A stretch of DNA of 64,000 nucleotides, from assembly GCA_034112325.1 (NCBI GenBank), contig JAWUVO010000025.1:19335-83334 (forward strand). Reading direction: 5' to 3'. This DNA is from Bermanella sp034112325. GTDB taxonomy: Bacteria; Pseudomonadota; Gammaproteobacteria; Pseudomonadales; Oceanobacteraceae. Shown here one piece after another: positions 8,447 through 17,217 of this stretch; the stretch's first letter is position 1; each line of letters begins with the position of its first letter. The position numbers and the translations under genes were made by a program. The notes under the pieces were generated by a model, which worked only from the letters and a program-made list of their open reading frames with translations, had not been told where the DNA came from and did no database searches.

Positions 8447-9661
8447 TTAAAAAAGTTCAACCTCGCTGCCATCATCCTTAGTACCTGGACCATTTTCAAT
8501 TTCTAATCCATCCTTACTGATAAGGCGTTGGACCAAGTTCTCTTGATTGTCTACTAGGTGTTGCAGCAATCTAATTAGGCTATCAAAGGTTACTTGAATA
8601 GTTTCATAATTTTGCACTTTTGCCATTGCTTCATTGATTTTATCTTCAATGCTTCGCATTAAATAAACTTCTTGATCTTCATCAAGTCCTAGTCGTGGCA
8701 TAGCTGCTTCAAGAGATGTTAATAAGTTGTTAAGTAGTGTTGAGCCATCTTCCTGCCCCTCGCGCATTTGCCCAGCCAGTCCGTCTAATGTATCGCGAAT
8801 ATTTTTAAAACTCTCAGAAAACCTCATAGTATGGTGTTGTAATAAAAGCTCCATTTCTAGCTGCAAAACCTTTTGATTTGCACAGGCTAGAATAGGTGGG
8901 ATTAAATCTTTATAACGGCCATAGCGTACACGGTCTTCTACAGGCATATTTTTAACTAAACAGGCTACCACGGGATAATTTATTTGGGTGCGATGACCAA
9001 AATCAAAAAATCGATCTTCATGCCTCAAGCGTTGCATTATTTCCTTTTCAATAGGTTTATTATCGCCATCACTACAAAAAAAGTAGTTCTCTTGATTACT
9101 CTCAAAATACAGGCAAGATTTTAAATTAAGCGAGGTAAAAACTGAAAAAATAGAGCTAGCCAGTTGTTCAAAATTACTAATAGCATAGGTTTTTTCAAAA
9201 AACTGAAGTATTAAGCCAAGCTCGCTGGCGCCAGTCATAGACTCGATAGCGGTGCTTTGAGCTTCTTTGAACTGACTAGAAAGAATTTCTTTATGTTCAT
9301 GTTGGCGTAAAACAGCTTTTACTTTTGCAATAAGCTCGGTAATTTCAAATGGCTTTGTAATGTAATCGTCAGCGCCGGCTTCATAACCTTTAATTCTTTC
9401 ATTAAGATTACTCTTATCTGAAATAAATAATATTGGGGTAAATAAAAATTCTGGGTTAAGGCGTAACTTCTGGCAAAGTTGGTAGCCATTACTGTCGGGT
9501 AGCTCTGCGTCTATTAAAATAATATCGGGTTTGATTTGCTCTATTAAAGTCTCTGCTTCAGAGCCTGTAACAGCAAAATGAAGTACTAAAGTTTCATTTA
9601 GTGCTTGCTCAATATATCTTTGAGAGATTTTGTCGTTTTCGACAATAACCGCTGATTTCAT
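8447..9661 (-). CDS. Orphan response regulator with unrecognised output region
   Basis: Residues 1-122 are a good receiver: acidic pocket Glu8/Asp10, phosphoacceptor Asp51 (ILIDAELPDSNGY) and Lys in YITKPFE. The remaining 280 residues match no output domain I can name. Residues about 140-290 have a GAF-like alternation (SCLYFESNQENYFF, YPVVACLVKNMP). Residues about 290-390 are predicted long helices (MELLLQHHTMRFSESFKNI, DSLIRLLQHLVDNQENL), and the C-terminus is acidic. No DNA-binding, GGDEF, EAL or HD motif is seen, so a protein-protein output is likely. No sensor kinase is adjacent. Gene boundaries are confident; output function is unknown. Confidence 0.8.
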   Translation of the reverse strand: MKSAVIVENDKISQRYIEQALNETLVLHFAVTGSEAETLIEQIKPDIILIDAELPDSNGYQLCQKLRLNPEFLFTPILFISDKSNLNERIKGYEAGADDYITKPFEITELIAKVKAVLRQHEHKEILSSQFKEAQSTAIESMTGASELGLILQFFEKTYAISNFEQLASSIFSVFTSLNLKSCLYFESNQENYFFCSDGDNKPIEKEIMQRLRHEDRFFDFGHRTQINYPVVACLVKNMPVEDRVRYGRYKDLIPPILACANQKVLQLEMELLLQHHTMRFSESFKNIRDTLDGLAGQMREGQEDGSTLLNNLLTSLEAAMPRLGLDEDQEVYLMRSIEDKINEAMAKVQNYETIQVTFDSLIRLLQHLVDNQENLVQRLISKDGLEIENGPGTKDDGSEVELF

Positions 9662-9731
9662 GACAATACTCTTCCTTGGTATAGCTAAGGCTAAGTATAG
9701 TCATTTTTTTTTAAATGCTAGGCAAAATAAA

Positions 9732-9932
9732 TTATTTTTTATTTGCAGCTTGTTTTAACAGTTCTTGTAATTCTATTTTGGTATTTGAATTAGCTAGAGC
9801 CGCTTTTATTTTCGATTTTATCCCTGCTTTAACTGCATTTTCAGTATTTAAACGGTCAAATTCTTTTTTGCAGCAGTCTTGATAATCTTTTCCACTTCCA
9901 CATGGGCAGCTTTGGTCCTGTGTTTCATCCAT
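9732..9932 (-). CDS. SEC-C motif zinc-binding protein
   Basis: A 66-residue protein with CPCGSGKDYQDCC near the N-terminus (Cys9, Cys11, Cys20, Cys21), the zinc knuckle first known from the C-terminus of SecA. The rest is a basic helical tail. Small stand-alone SEC-C proteins are common but poorly studied, probably acting as protein- or ribosome-interaction modules. The gene follows batD by 32 bases on the same strand and may be the last gene of the MoxR/Bat operon. Confidence 0.85.
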   Translation of the reverse strand: MDETQDQSCPCGSGKDYQDCCKKEFDRLNTENAVKAGIKSKIKAALANSNTKIELQELLKQAANKK

Positions 9933-9964
9933 TATAATTGTCCATTTTGTAGTATTCGTTGTCG

Positions 9965-11692
9965 CTATTTAATTGTTGAGCGCTCTGACGGGTATAAAGG
10001 TGTCAGGGTATTCGAGTTGTTTGTAGCTTGGCCTTTATAACCTGAAAAAAGTTGCCACAAGTATTCACCTTGCCAAGCACTGTTACCGGTTTGGCTATAC
10101 AAGGTATAATCGAGCTCATTAAGTGCTGTTTTTAAAGCTGGGTCATCTGTTTGCTTAGCTACTTGATCTAAGCTAACAAAAGTCGTGTTATTAAAACTAT
10201 TAGTCCAATTTACCTGCGCCCAATTCAAAATAGCTATTCTGGCGGCCGCTGGATCATTACTGCGACACGCTTGTTTAACCAGTTTTAAGGTTGCATTGTT
10301 ACTGGGTCCTTTATCTAACGTTTTAGAGTTTAAAAGTGGATTAGTAGTAGACCTAGCTTGCAACCATAAGTAAGTAAAAAGTAACCATAAGAACCCAAAG
10401 CAAGCGGCGACTATAGGCCATAACATTCCGCTTGTTGATTCTTTAGACTGTACCGCACTAACCATGTTAGAGGACAAGCTATTTGATTCTGCAGGTATTT
10501 CTTGCTGTTTTGGCTCTGGGAGCGCTTGACTCGAACCATTGGCATTTACTGCCATAAGTCGCTGTGCTGGCAGAACCGAATATTTTAATGAGACTTCTTT
10601 AGTATCCCACCAAGGCACACGTATTTCAGGAAGCGTTATGGCCCCAGCTTGGGTTGGCACAAATGCAATACTCTGGGTGCGACTGCCAACCACACCAGAG
10701 CTGTTATTCGAGTCATTAATTTGTGCTTGGTCGGGGTAATATTTTAGTCCCATAACGTCTGGTAACTGCAAGTCAGGTAATTGAGCGCTGGTTAATCCGT
10801 CAGCGGTTAATCTTAATTCAAGTGTAATGGGCTCACCTACTTTAAGTTGGCTCACATCACCACGCCATTTATAGTCTAATTTAACCTCTTGTGCAGGCAA
10901 CCAAGTGCCATCAGGGTAGCTAGCGGGCTTTGGTAAAACAGGAATATTAATAGGGCCATGACTAATGCGAATAGGGCGGCCACCGCGCCAACGGCCATTA
11001 CTTATTTCGCCACTATAAATTGGTCCCGGAATAACAAGCTCACCACTAGTTTGGGGGAAAATAAGACTTTTACGTTCATAAACTTCGTAAGAGCGGCCAT
11101 TTAGTTGGGTACGGTAATGTTTTACTTCGCCCAGTGGCAGAACCACTGCTTCATCAACAAGGATTTCACTCAGCTGGCTGTTTTCTAACGGAACAGAAAA
11201 ATATAGCTTTTCAGTATACAAAACTTGAGCTTGAACATAGGCGCTTTTTACATCAACTTCAGTGTGAAAAAAAACATCTTTTTGTTGGTTTTTAATCTCG
11301 GCTGAAACGGCGCTTACACGTATTTGAATGGGTTTAGTGGTCTCCCCTTTAAATGATAGTGAAGGCAATACTAAATTGCCCTTGCGTTTAGGGATTAAAG
11401 ACACTGTCCAAATGGTCCAAGATTCACTGCGACCATCAATATACTGAAAATTGTTTTTTCGGGTGGTATTAATAACATCAAATTGCTGTTGCAAAGGCGA
11501 AAAATCAGGATCTCCTGAAAATACATTTGAATTGTATTTAACGGTTAATACAATAGATTCACCTTCGGCTACTTGAGTTCGATCAACCGAGCTAATGAAG
11601 TCTATAGCCCAGCTTTGCTGGCTACATAATGTAACTAATAAAAAACAGATGCTGCGAATGATGATTACTGCTTTTGATGAATGAATTACCAC
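9965..11692 (-). CDS. batD: BatD-family membrane protein (oxygen-tolerance operon)
   Basis: The 575-residue protein begins with a signal peptide (hydrophobic residues about 8-28, cleavage likely after QQSWA). A long beta-rich periplasmic region with BatD repeats follows (FISSVDRTQVAEGESIVLTVKY at the start), then a transmembrane segment near residue 430 and a cytoplasmic tail. BatD partners the von Willebrand proteins BatA/BatB in a membrane complex tied to envelope-stress or aerotolerance phenotypes; its biochemical role is unsettled. The GTG start overlaps the end of the upstream gene by seven bases, showing translational coupling. Confidence 0.87.
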   Translation of the reverse strand: MVIHSSKAVIIIRSICFLLVTLCSQQSWAIDFISSVDRTQVAEGESIVLTVKYNSNVFSGDPDFSPLQQQFDVINTTRKNNFQYIDGRSESWTIWTVSLIPKRKGNLVLPSLSFKGETTKPIQIRVSAVSAEIKNQQKDVFFHTEVDVKSAYVQAQVLYTEKLYFSVPLENSQLSEILVDEAVVLPLGEVKHYRTQLNGRSYEVYERKSLIFPQTSGELVIPGPIYSGEISNGRWRGGRPIRISHGPINIPVLPKPASYPDGTWLPAQEVKLDYKWRGDVSQLKVGEPITLELRLTADGLTSAQLPDLQLPDVMGLKYYPDQAQINDSNNSSGVVGSRTQSIAFVPTQAGAITLPEIRVPWWDTKEVSLKYSVLPAQRLMAVNANGSSQALPEPKQQEIPAESNSLSSNMVSAVQSKESTSGMLWPIVAACFGFLWLLFTYLWLQARSTTNPLLNSKTLDKGPSNNATLKLVKQACRSNDPAAARIAILNWAQVNWTNSFNNTTFVSLDQVAKQTDDPALKTALNELDYTLYSQTGNSAWQGEYLWQLFSGYKGQATNNSNTLTPLYPSERSTIK

Positions 11693-13572
11693 GGTTTTCT
11701 GTCCCCATTTTCTTCATTTCTATTTCGGTTTTTATATTGATACAAAAATTTATTACGCAATAGACCACCAGGATCATCTGGAATACGCTCCATCCATTGT
11801 TGCATGGCTTGTTCTTGCTCGGCGTTTTTAGCTATTTCAGCGTCAGACAGAAACTCATCTTGCTGTTCTTTGCCTGACTCAGTAGCTTGCTTATTTTGCT
11901 GTTGCTGTACATTTTTTTCGTCATTGGCTGGGTCATTGGGGTTTTCAGAGTCTTTAGACTCAGCCTTTTGCTGCTCGTTATTTTCTTCTTTACCGTTTTC
12001 ACCTTGCTGATTGGCCGGGTTGTCGGATTGCTGATCCTGCTTGGCTTCAGACTGCTCTCCATCCTTATTCTGGCCTTCTTGTTTCTGACCATCCTGTTGC
12101 TGTCCGTCTTGCTGCTCTCCATCCTGTTTCTGGCTGTCTTTAGAATCATCAGACTGTTTAGAACTATCAGATTGTGAATCTTGCTGCTTGATCATGTTTT
12201 CGACTTTCTGTTTATTAAACTTTGCATCTTCATGATCCGGATTGTTATCTAGCACTTTATCGAATGCTGCTAAAGCTTCATCTAACCTGTTCAAATGTGC
12301 AAGCGCGTTTGCCTGGTTATATAGGTTTTCAGCATTGAAGCCTTGACCACTTGCAGACGATTGCCATTCATCTAGCGCGGCTTGGTAGTTTTGTGCTTTG
12401 TATAAACTACTAGCTTTCCAATTAGAGTCTTTAAACTGTTCAGCAGCGGCGGCTGGATTATCTTTAAATTTTTTCATTGCCGCTTGATTATTATTTAATA
12501 ATAAGTCAGGCAGGGACGAGGTTTGAAAATCTTCGGCCCAGCTATTATTAGGATGAAATACCATTAAGCACACGGCCAGCAGTACACCTTTTCTAAAGCC
12601 AAGCAGGGCCAATAGTATGATAGGTAACAATAGCCAATAACCACTATCAAACCATTGATCAAACACTACGCTTTCTTCGGTTTGTTCAAAACCTTGCTTT
12701 AAGGTTTGTGTTTCGGTTAAGTATTTAATGTCAGAATCATTACTGCTAAGCATTCGAATTCGACCATTAGTTTTATCAGACAAAGATTTTAACTCATCCC
12801 ATTCTAGCTGGGGCATAATTACTTGACCGTTACTGTCTTTAAAAAACTGACCATCAGGTTTAACCAGTGGAGCGCCTTGATTTGTGCCGACAGCCAAAAT
12901 AGATAAATGAATGCCCGCAACTTTAAGCGCATTGGCTGCATAATTTATATCAGACTCTTCAGCGCCATCGCTTACCAATAAAAGCGTTTTAGGACTGCTT
13001 TTACCTTGTTCAAATAATTTAATTGTTTCGTCCACAAGACTGCGAATATTACTGCCTTGGGCTGGCATAATATATGGGTCCAAAGCAGGTAGCATAGATT
13101 GTATAGTTTTAATGTCACGGGTTAACGGCGACGCTACGTGTGCGTCTCCTGCGTAGGCAATTAATGCTATGTTGTTACCAATATTTTGGTCAAGTACATC
13201 TAAAATTTTATATTTTGCACGCTGCAACCTCGAAGGGCTTACGTCTTGTGCCGTCATTGATAGCGATAAGTCTAAAGCGATAACTAAGCCAGCTTGACTG
13301 TTGAATACTTGGGAAGGTTGCTTTTTCCAACTTGGACCTGCCAACGCAATTACAGCTAAAATAGCCGCTAATAAAAATACATACTTAAGTAGCGATAAAT
13401 CTTTATCAGCTTGGTCGTGTTTTAGCATGTAAGGCTGAAGGGCAGGGGCTACAATGTTTTTCCATTGACCACTTAATGCGGCCCTGCGTTTTTGTATTAA
13501 AAAAGCTACCACAATAGGAAATAAAGCGATAAACCATTCAGGTCGTAAAAAATGAAAGTCAGGCACGATCAT
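11686..13572 (-). CDS. BatB/BatC fusion: VWA domain plus TPR repeats and an acidic/Gln-rich linker
   Basis: This protein of about 628 residues has two N-terminal membrane helices, a von Willebrand A domain with metal site ALDLSLSMT (DxSxS), and a helix near residue 320 (WLLLPIILLALLGF). A TPR block follows (NLYNQANALAHLNRLDEALAAFDKVL), as in BatC. Then come about 120 residues almost wholly of Gln, Asp, Glu, Lys, Ser and Asn (DNA about 11825-12195) and a short structured end (MQQWMERIPDDPGGLLRNKF). Fused BatB-BatC proteins are common in gammaproteobacteria. The start is uncertain: the ATG at 13572, a GTG at 13581 and a GTG at 13566 are all possible, the last with the best-spaced GGGGAGA. It overlaps batA at the 5' end and batD at the 3' end. 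Confidence 0.88.
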   Translation of the reverse strand: MIVPDFHFLRPEWFIALFPIVVAFLIQKRRAALSGQWKNIVAPALQPYMLKHDQADKDLSLLKYVFLLAAILAVIALAGPSWKKQPSQVFNSQAGLVIALDLSLSMTAQDVSPSRLQRAKYKILDVLDQNIGNNIALIAYAGDAHVASPLTRDIKTIQSMLPALDPYIMPAQGSNIRSLVDETIKLFEQGKSSPKTLLLVSDGAEESDINYAANALKVAGIHLSILAVGTNQGAPLVKPDGQFFKDSNGQVIMPQLEWDELKSLSDKTNGRIRMLSSNDSDIKYLTETQTLKQGFEQTEESVVFDQWFDSGYWLLLPIILLALLGFRKGVLLAVCLMVFHPNNSWAEDFQTSSLPDLLLNNNQAAMKKFKDNPAAAAEQFKDSNWKASSLYKAQNYQAALDEWQSSASGQGFNAENLYNQANALAHLNRLDEALAAFDKVLDNNPDHEDAKFNKQKVENMIKQQDSQSDSSKQSDDSKDSQKQDGEQQDGQQQDGQKQEGQNKDGEQSEAKQDQQSDNPANQQGENGKEENNEQQKAESKDSENPNDPANDEKNVQQQQNKQATESGKEQQDEFLSDAEIAKNAEQEQAMQQWMERIPDDPGGLLRNKFLYQYKNRNRNEENGDRKPW

Positions 13573-14602
13573 TCTCCCCACTTGCGTTATTATTTGAACG
13601 TTTATTTATTAATCTAGAAAAAGGTAAAAATAGATCTGACTTGATCAAAAATAATAGTGCGGCAAACATTAAGCTAAAAGCTAAAGGAATATGAAATAGC
13701 GATTTTTCTGGACGAATGACCTGATCTTCTACTTCTATCTCTTCTAATTGATCCAATATATTGTAAATGTTTTCTAGTTCTTCAGGATTCCTTGCGCGGT
13801 AGTATTGGCCACCGGTATCTTCAGCAATGGTGGTTAACGTCTTTTCATCTAGGTCACGACTTGGGTTTACTCGTCTTGGACCAAAAAATCCTTGCACCAC
13901 CATTTCATCTGCGCCAATACCCACAGTATAAACTTTTACACCCGCTTGAGCAGCTAGCTTAGAGGCTTGTAAAGGTTCGATTTCGCCAGCTGTATTTTGT
14001 CCGTCGGTTAATAAAATAACTACACGGTTTGACTCAGGTAAATCTTGTAAACGCTTTACAGCTAAGCCAATTCCGTCACCAATTGCGGTTCTTTTACCAG
14101 CAAGTCCTACAACCGCTTCATCTAGCAATTGCTGTAGCGTAGCCAAGTCAAACGTTAATGGTGTTTGAACATACGCACGCTCGCCAAATAAAATAAGTCC
14201 TAATCTGTCTCCTTGACGGCGCTCAATAAAACCTGTCAGTACAGCCTTAACGGCTTGAAGTCGATTAATTTGTCGTGCATTAAACGTCATGTCTTCTTCT
14301 AACATACTTTGTGAAATATCGACTGCCAGCATCATATTGCGGTCGCTGTTAGTTACCGACTTAGGTTCACCAACAAAAATAGGGCGGCAGGCGGCCACAA
14401 TTAAACAACACCAAGCAATAGTAGTTAATATAATCATTAACCAAGACGGTTTTTGCTGCTGGTTTGGTTTCGCATCTGCAAGAATCATCAAACTTGGGGC
14501 GTATACTTCGCTTACCTTAATGTCTTTTTTAGGTGCAAAAAAGTACACTAATAAAGGCAGTGGTAATAGGGTTAGCAGCCATGGCCATTGCAAACTCAAC
14601 AT
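13559..14602 (-). CDS. batA: BatA-type von Willebrand factor A membrane protein
   Basis: A protein of 347 residues with an N-terminal membrane hairpin (LQWPWLLTLLPLPLLVYFF), a second helix near residue 55, a VWA domain with intact MIDAS motif (AVDISQSMLEEDM) and LLTDGQNTAGEI, and a C-terminal membrane helix. The VWA domain faces the periplasm in Bat complexes and probably binds partners through Mg2+. The start at 14602 is preferred because AAGGA lies seven bases upstream. An in-frame ATG at 14629 would lengthen the overlap with the DUF4381 gene. It is coupled to both neighbours by overlaps. Confidence 0.9.
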   Translation of the reverse strand: MLSLQWPWLLTLLPLPLLVYFFAPKKDIKVSEVYAPSLMILADAKPNQQQKPSWLMIILTTIAWCCLIVAACRPIFVGEPKSVTNSDRNMMLAVDISQSMLEEDMTFNARQINRLQAVKAVLTGFIERRQGDRLGLILFGERAYVQTPLTFDLATLQQLLDEAVVGLAGKRTAIGDGIGLAVKRLQDLPESNRVVILLTDGQNTAGEIEPLQASKLAAQAGVKVYTVGIGADEMVVQGFFGPRRVNPSRDLDEKTLTTIAEDTGGQYYRARNPEELENIYNILDQLEEIEVEDQVIRPEKSLFHIPLAFSLMFAALLFLIKSDLFLPFSRLINKRSNNNASGENDRA

Positions 14603-15066
14603 TGCACTTTCCTTATCCATAGTAAGCAAGCTTGCTTAAGTTGTTCGCTATTAATTGAAATACTTGGGTCGTCAGGAATAAAAGCAAAAGACTTTAACTC
14701 GGGTAAAAATATCGGTTGTTTAACCTGCTTGTCTAAATATTCTAACCAAGACAAAGAACTCAATGACGCACAGGACTTATCAATTTTATTAAAACAAATT
14801 TGCTTTAATAGCCGATTACATGCCAGTGAATATTCAACCGAGTTTTCATGTTTAATTGCATTTAGCTGCTTGATTGCAAGTTTACGCCACGCATTTTTTT
14901 TTCGATAAAGTATCGTAAAAATAGCCAATGCGACTATTACCACCAGCATTAACCACCAAGGCCAAGCTAACGGCCACCACGAAACAGGGTCGGGAAGGTG
15001 AATGTCTCTTAATTGTTCTAACATAGGATTGGGGGCTTGATTAGCTGTCTGCGAGGCTTGATTCAT
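14596..15066 (-). CDS. DUF4381 membrane protein of the MoxR/Bat operon
   Basis: 156 residues: a short N-terminal region with the family motif LRDIHLPDPVSWWPLAWPWW, one transmembrane helix (WLMLVVIVALAIFTILY), then a helical cytoplasmic part ending in LKQACLLWIRKVQC. DUF4381 proteins occur almost only between DUF58 and VWA genes and are assumed to be structural members of the same membrane complex. The start overlaps the DUF58 stop by four bases (ATGA), a strong sign of coupled translation. Confidence 0.88.
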   Translation of the reverse strand: MNQASQTANQAPNPMLEQLRDIHLPDPVSWWPLAWPWWLMLVVIVALAIFTILYRKKNAWRKLAIKQLNAIKHENSVEYSLACNRLLKQICFNKIDKSCASLSSLSWLEYLDKQVKQPIFLPELKSFAFIPDDPSISINSEQLKQACLLWIRKVQC

Positions 15067-16019
15067 CGTCCACCTCTTTGCTCAATGGCAAGTTTTAATG
15101 CGGAGAATGGAATTTCTCCCGCATTTATCTGGTGATGATTTATGCCTAACTGCTTAAAACTTTTTTCAATTGTCTGCTGCCATACCCCAAGCGCATTTTT
15201 ATACGATGCTTGAGTCTTGCTATTTTGTGTATCGAGGATACCGTGTTCTAAGCCGTCGGTCACAGGGTACAGTCCTGCGGGCGGTGCTTCACGCTCTAGA
15301 GAATCAAATATTTGTAATGCCACCACATGGTTATGACGTCTGAGTGAAAACAATGCTTTTTTGTCGTTATCTGTTAAGTCGTAAAAGTCACTCATAATAT
15401 AAAGTGTGGTGCCCGGTGTCATAGTTTGTTTAAGGTGTAACAAACCATCACTTAAACTGGTTTTCATAGGGATGTTTTTAGTGAGTAGGTGGTTGCATTC
15501 ATTAATGGTTTTAATGATTTTTAGAACGTGCTGAACTCTTTGTTTTGGGCGAAAATCAAACTCGGTTTCATTTCCTAGAATCATTGCACCTACGCGGTCA
15601 CCATGATCAACCGCAGCCCATGCGATCAACGCGGCACATTGAGCCGCAACTACCGATTTAAAGCTGCGCTTAGTGCCAAAAAACATAGGATTGCGTTGGT
15701 CACACAAGATTACAACAGGGCGTTCACGTTCTTCTTTGTAAACCCGTGTATGGGGTTTTTGTGTGCGCGCAGTAACACGCCAGTCGATGGCACGAATATC
15801 GTCACCAGGCTGATACAAACGCAGTTGATCTAGATCTAATCCGCGACCTTTTTGCTTGCTAGCATGACCACCACTAAGCATGCCGTGAATTTGTGGCAAG
15901 CTAGCAATACGCAGTCTTTTCGCCAACATACGCAGCTGCGTAAGCTGGTGCTCATCAGTTACAGCGCAGGCAGGAAAAAACTTATCTAGGTAGTTTCCTT
16001 TGGGCATTTCAGCATTCAT
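15063..16019 (-). CDS. DUF58 protein of the MoxR/Bat operon
   Basis: At 318 residues this is a stand-alone DUF58 protein, a VWA-related fold always linked to MoxR ATPases. The hallmark RLYQPGDDIRAIDWRVTART is present, preceded by GRGLDLDQ. A Rossmann-like core follows (MILGNETEFDF, TTLYIMSDFYDLTD). There is no membrane segment, so it is probably a cytoplasmic adaptor between the ATPase and the membrane VWA proteins. It lies 12 bases downstream of moxR and overlaps the DUF4381 gene. Confidence 0.9.
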   Translation of the reverse strand: MNAEMPKGNYLDKFFPACAVTDEHQLTQLRMLAKRLRIASLPQIHGMLSGGHASKQKGRGLDLDQLRLYQPGDDIRAIDWRVTARTQKPHTRVYKEERERPVVILCDQRNPMFFGTKRSFKSVVAAQCAALIAWAAVDHGDRVGAMILGNETEFDFRPKQRVQHVLKIIKTINECNHLLTKNIPMKTSLSDGLLHLKQTMTPGTTLYIMSDFYDLTDNDKKALFSLRRHNHVVALQIFDSLEREAPPAGLYPVTDGLEHGILDTQNSKTQASYKNALGVWQQTIEKSFKQLGINHHQINAGEIPFSALKLAIEQRGGR

Positions 16020-16031
16020 TAATCTAACGCC

Positions 16032-17003
16032 CTAGGGTACCGGAACTCGTAAAATCAGTTCGTTGATAATACGGTCGGCATTCATGCCAGATGCCTCAGC
16101 GTCAAAGCTAACAATTAAGCGGTGACGTAATACTGAGTGTAAAACGGCTTGCACGTCATCGGGGCTTACATAGTCTCTACCGGCTAACCAAGCATGGGCT
16201 CTTGCACAGCGGTCTAATGCAATGGTGCCACGGGGACTTGCGCCAAATTCTAACCATGACGCTAGGTCGTCTCCATAACCTTCGGGTTTGCGGGTGGCCA
16301 TGATTAATTGAACGATGTATTCTTCTACTCGATCACTCAGGTGCATTGCTAGCACCTCTTGGCGCGCATCAAAGATACTTTTTGCCGAAAGTTTGTCGAT
16401 TGTTTTTTGATCAGCTTTGCCTTGCTCTGCTTGCGCTTCACCACGAGCAAGACGTAATATTTTAGTTTCAGCTTCAGCATCTGGATAGTCAATACGAACA
16501 TGCATTAAAAAGCGATCTAACTGAGCTTCAGGAAGAGGGTAGGTGCCTTCTTGTTCAATTGGGTTTTGAGTGGCCATTACCAAAAATAAATCGTCTAGTT
16601 GGTAGGTAGTGCTGGCCACACTCACTTGTCGCTCAGCCATGGCTTCTAGCAAAGCCGATTGTACTTTTGCAGGTGCGCGATTAATTTCATCGGCTAATAC
16701 TAGGTTGTTAAATAGGGGGCCTTTTTGAAATACAAATTCACCAGTTTCTGCACGGTAAATTTCACTGCCGGTGATGTCAGCAGGTAGTAGATCGGGAGTG
16801 AACTGAATCCGCTGGAAATCGCCTTCCATGTTGTCGGCTAAGGTTTTAATGGCCTTAGTTTTGGCAAGACCGGGTGCGCCTTCTACTAATAAATGCCCAT
16901 CGGCTAATAAAGCTATGATAAGTGCATTGACTAAGTCTGGCTGACCTATTATCTGGTCTTTAAGTGCTGTTTGAAGAGCCGTTATGTTATCGCGTGTTGT
17001 CAT
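16032..17003 (-). CDS. MoxR-family AAA+ ATPase
   Basis: A 323-residue AAA+ ATPase of the MoxR Proper group: Walker A EGAPGLAKTKA, Walker B LVLADEINRAPAKVQSALLEA, sensor region MATQNPIEQEGTYPLPEAQLDRF, and a C-terminal helical lid. MoxR proteins act as chaperone-like motors for maturation or remodelling of VWA-domain partners, here the BatA/BatB proteins encoded downstream. This is the first gene of the operon moxR-DUF58-DUF4381-batA-batBC-batD(-SEC-C). The promoter must lie in the 214-base divergent gap to gdhB. Confidence 0.93.
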   Translation of the reverse strand: MTTRDNITALQTALKDQIIGQPDLVNALIIALLADGHLLVEGAPGLAKTKAIKTLADNMEGDFQRIQFTPDLLPADITGSEIYRAETGEFVFQKGPLFNNLVLADEINRAPAKVQSALLEAMAERQVSVASTTYQLDDLFLVMATQNPIEQEGTYPLPEAQLDRFLMHVRIDYPDAEAETKILRLARGEAQAEQGKADQKTIDKLSAKSIFDARQEVLAMHLSDRVEEYIVQLIMATRKPEGYGDDLASWLEFGASPRGTIALDRCARAHAWLAGRDYVSPDDVQAVLHSVLRHRLIVSFDAEASGMNADRIINELILRVPVP

Positions 17004-17217
17004 GTAGCCATTTCCAAGTTTTTGTTTTTAAAGGCTGTTTTGTTAATTAACCCATTTTAGGAATATTAAATTTCTGGTCAAGCGTATGAGCGTCTAAACA
17101 GCAAAGAGTTTCGTTATTGTATGAAAAAAACCATTTTTTTGTCTCTTAGGTTAAAAATTAAGCGAATTCTCAGATGTAAACTATTATTTAGCTATAAAGG
17201 ATAATGCCGGAACCAAC

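Noticed and set aside
8437..8481. Fourteen-codon frame after a very strong AAGGAGGAGGA on the plus strand
   Set aside because: The ribosome site is too close to the ATG, no promoter is evident, and the frame runs into the antisense 3' end of the response regulator gene.
11832..12177. Open frames of about 100 codons on both strands within the batB/C gene
   Set aside because: They come from the low-complexity Gln/Asp/Glu/Lys codons of the real gene; translations are repetitive and have no ribosome sites.
12000..12195. Tandem-repeat array or CRISPR in the batB/C gene
   Set aside because: The repetition is codon-level low complexity, without fixed-length repeats and unique spacers.
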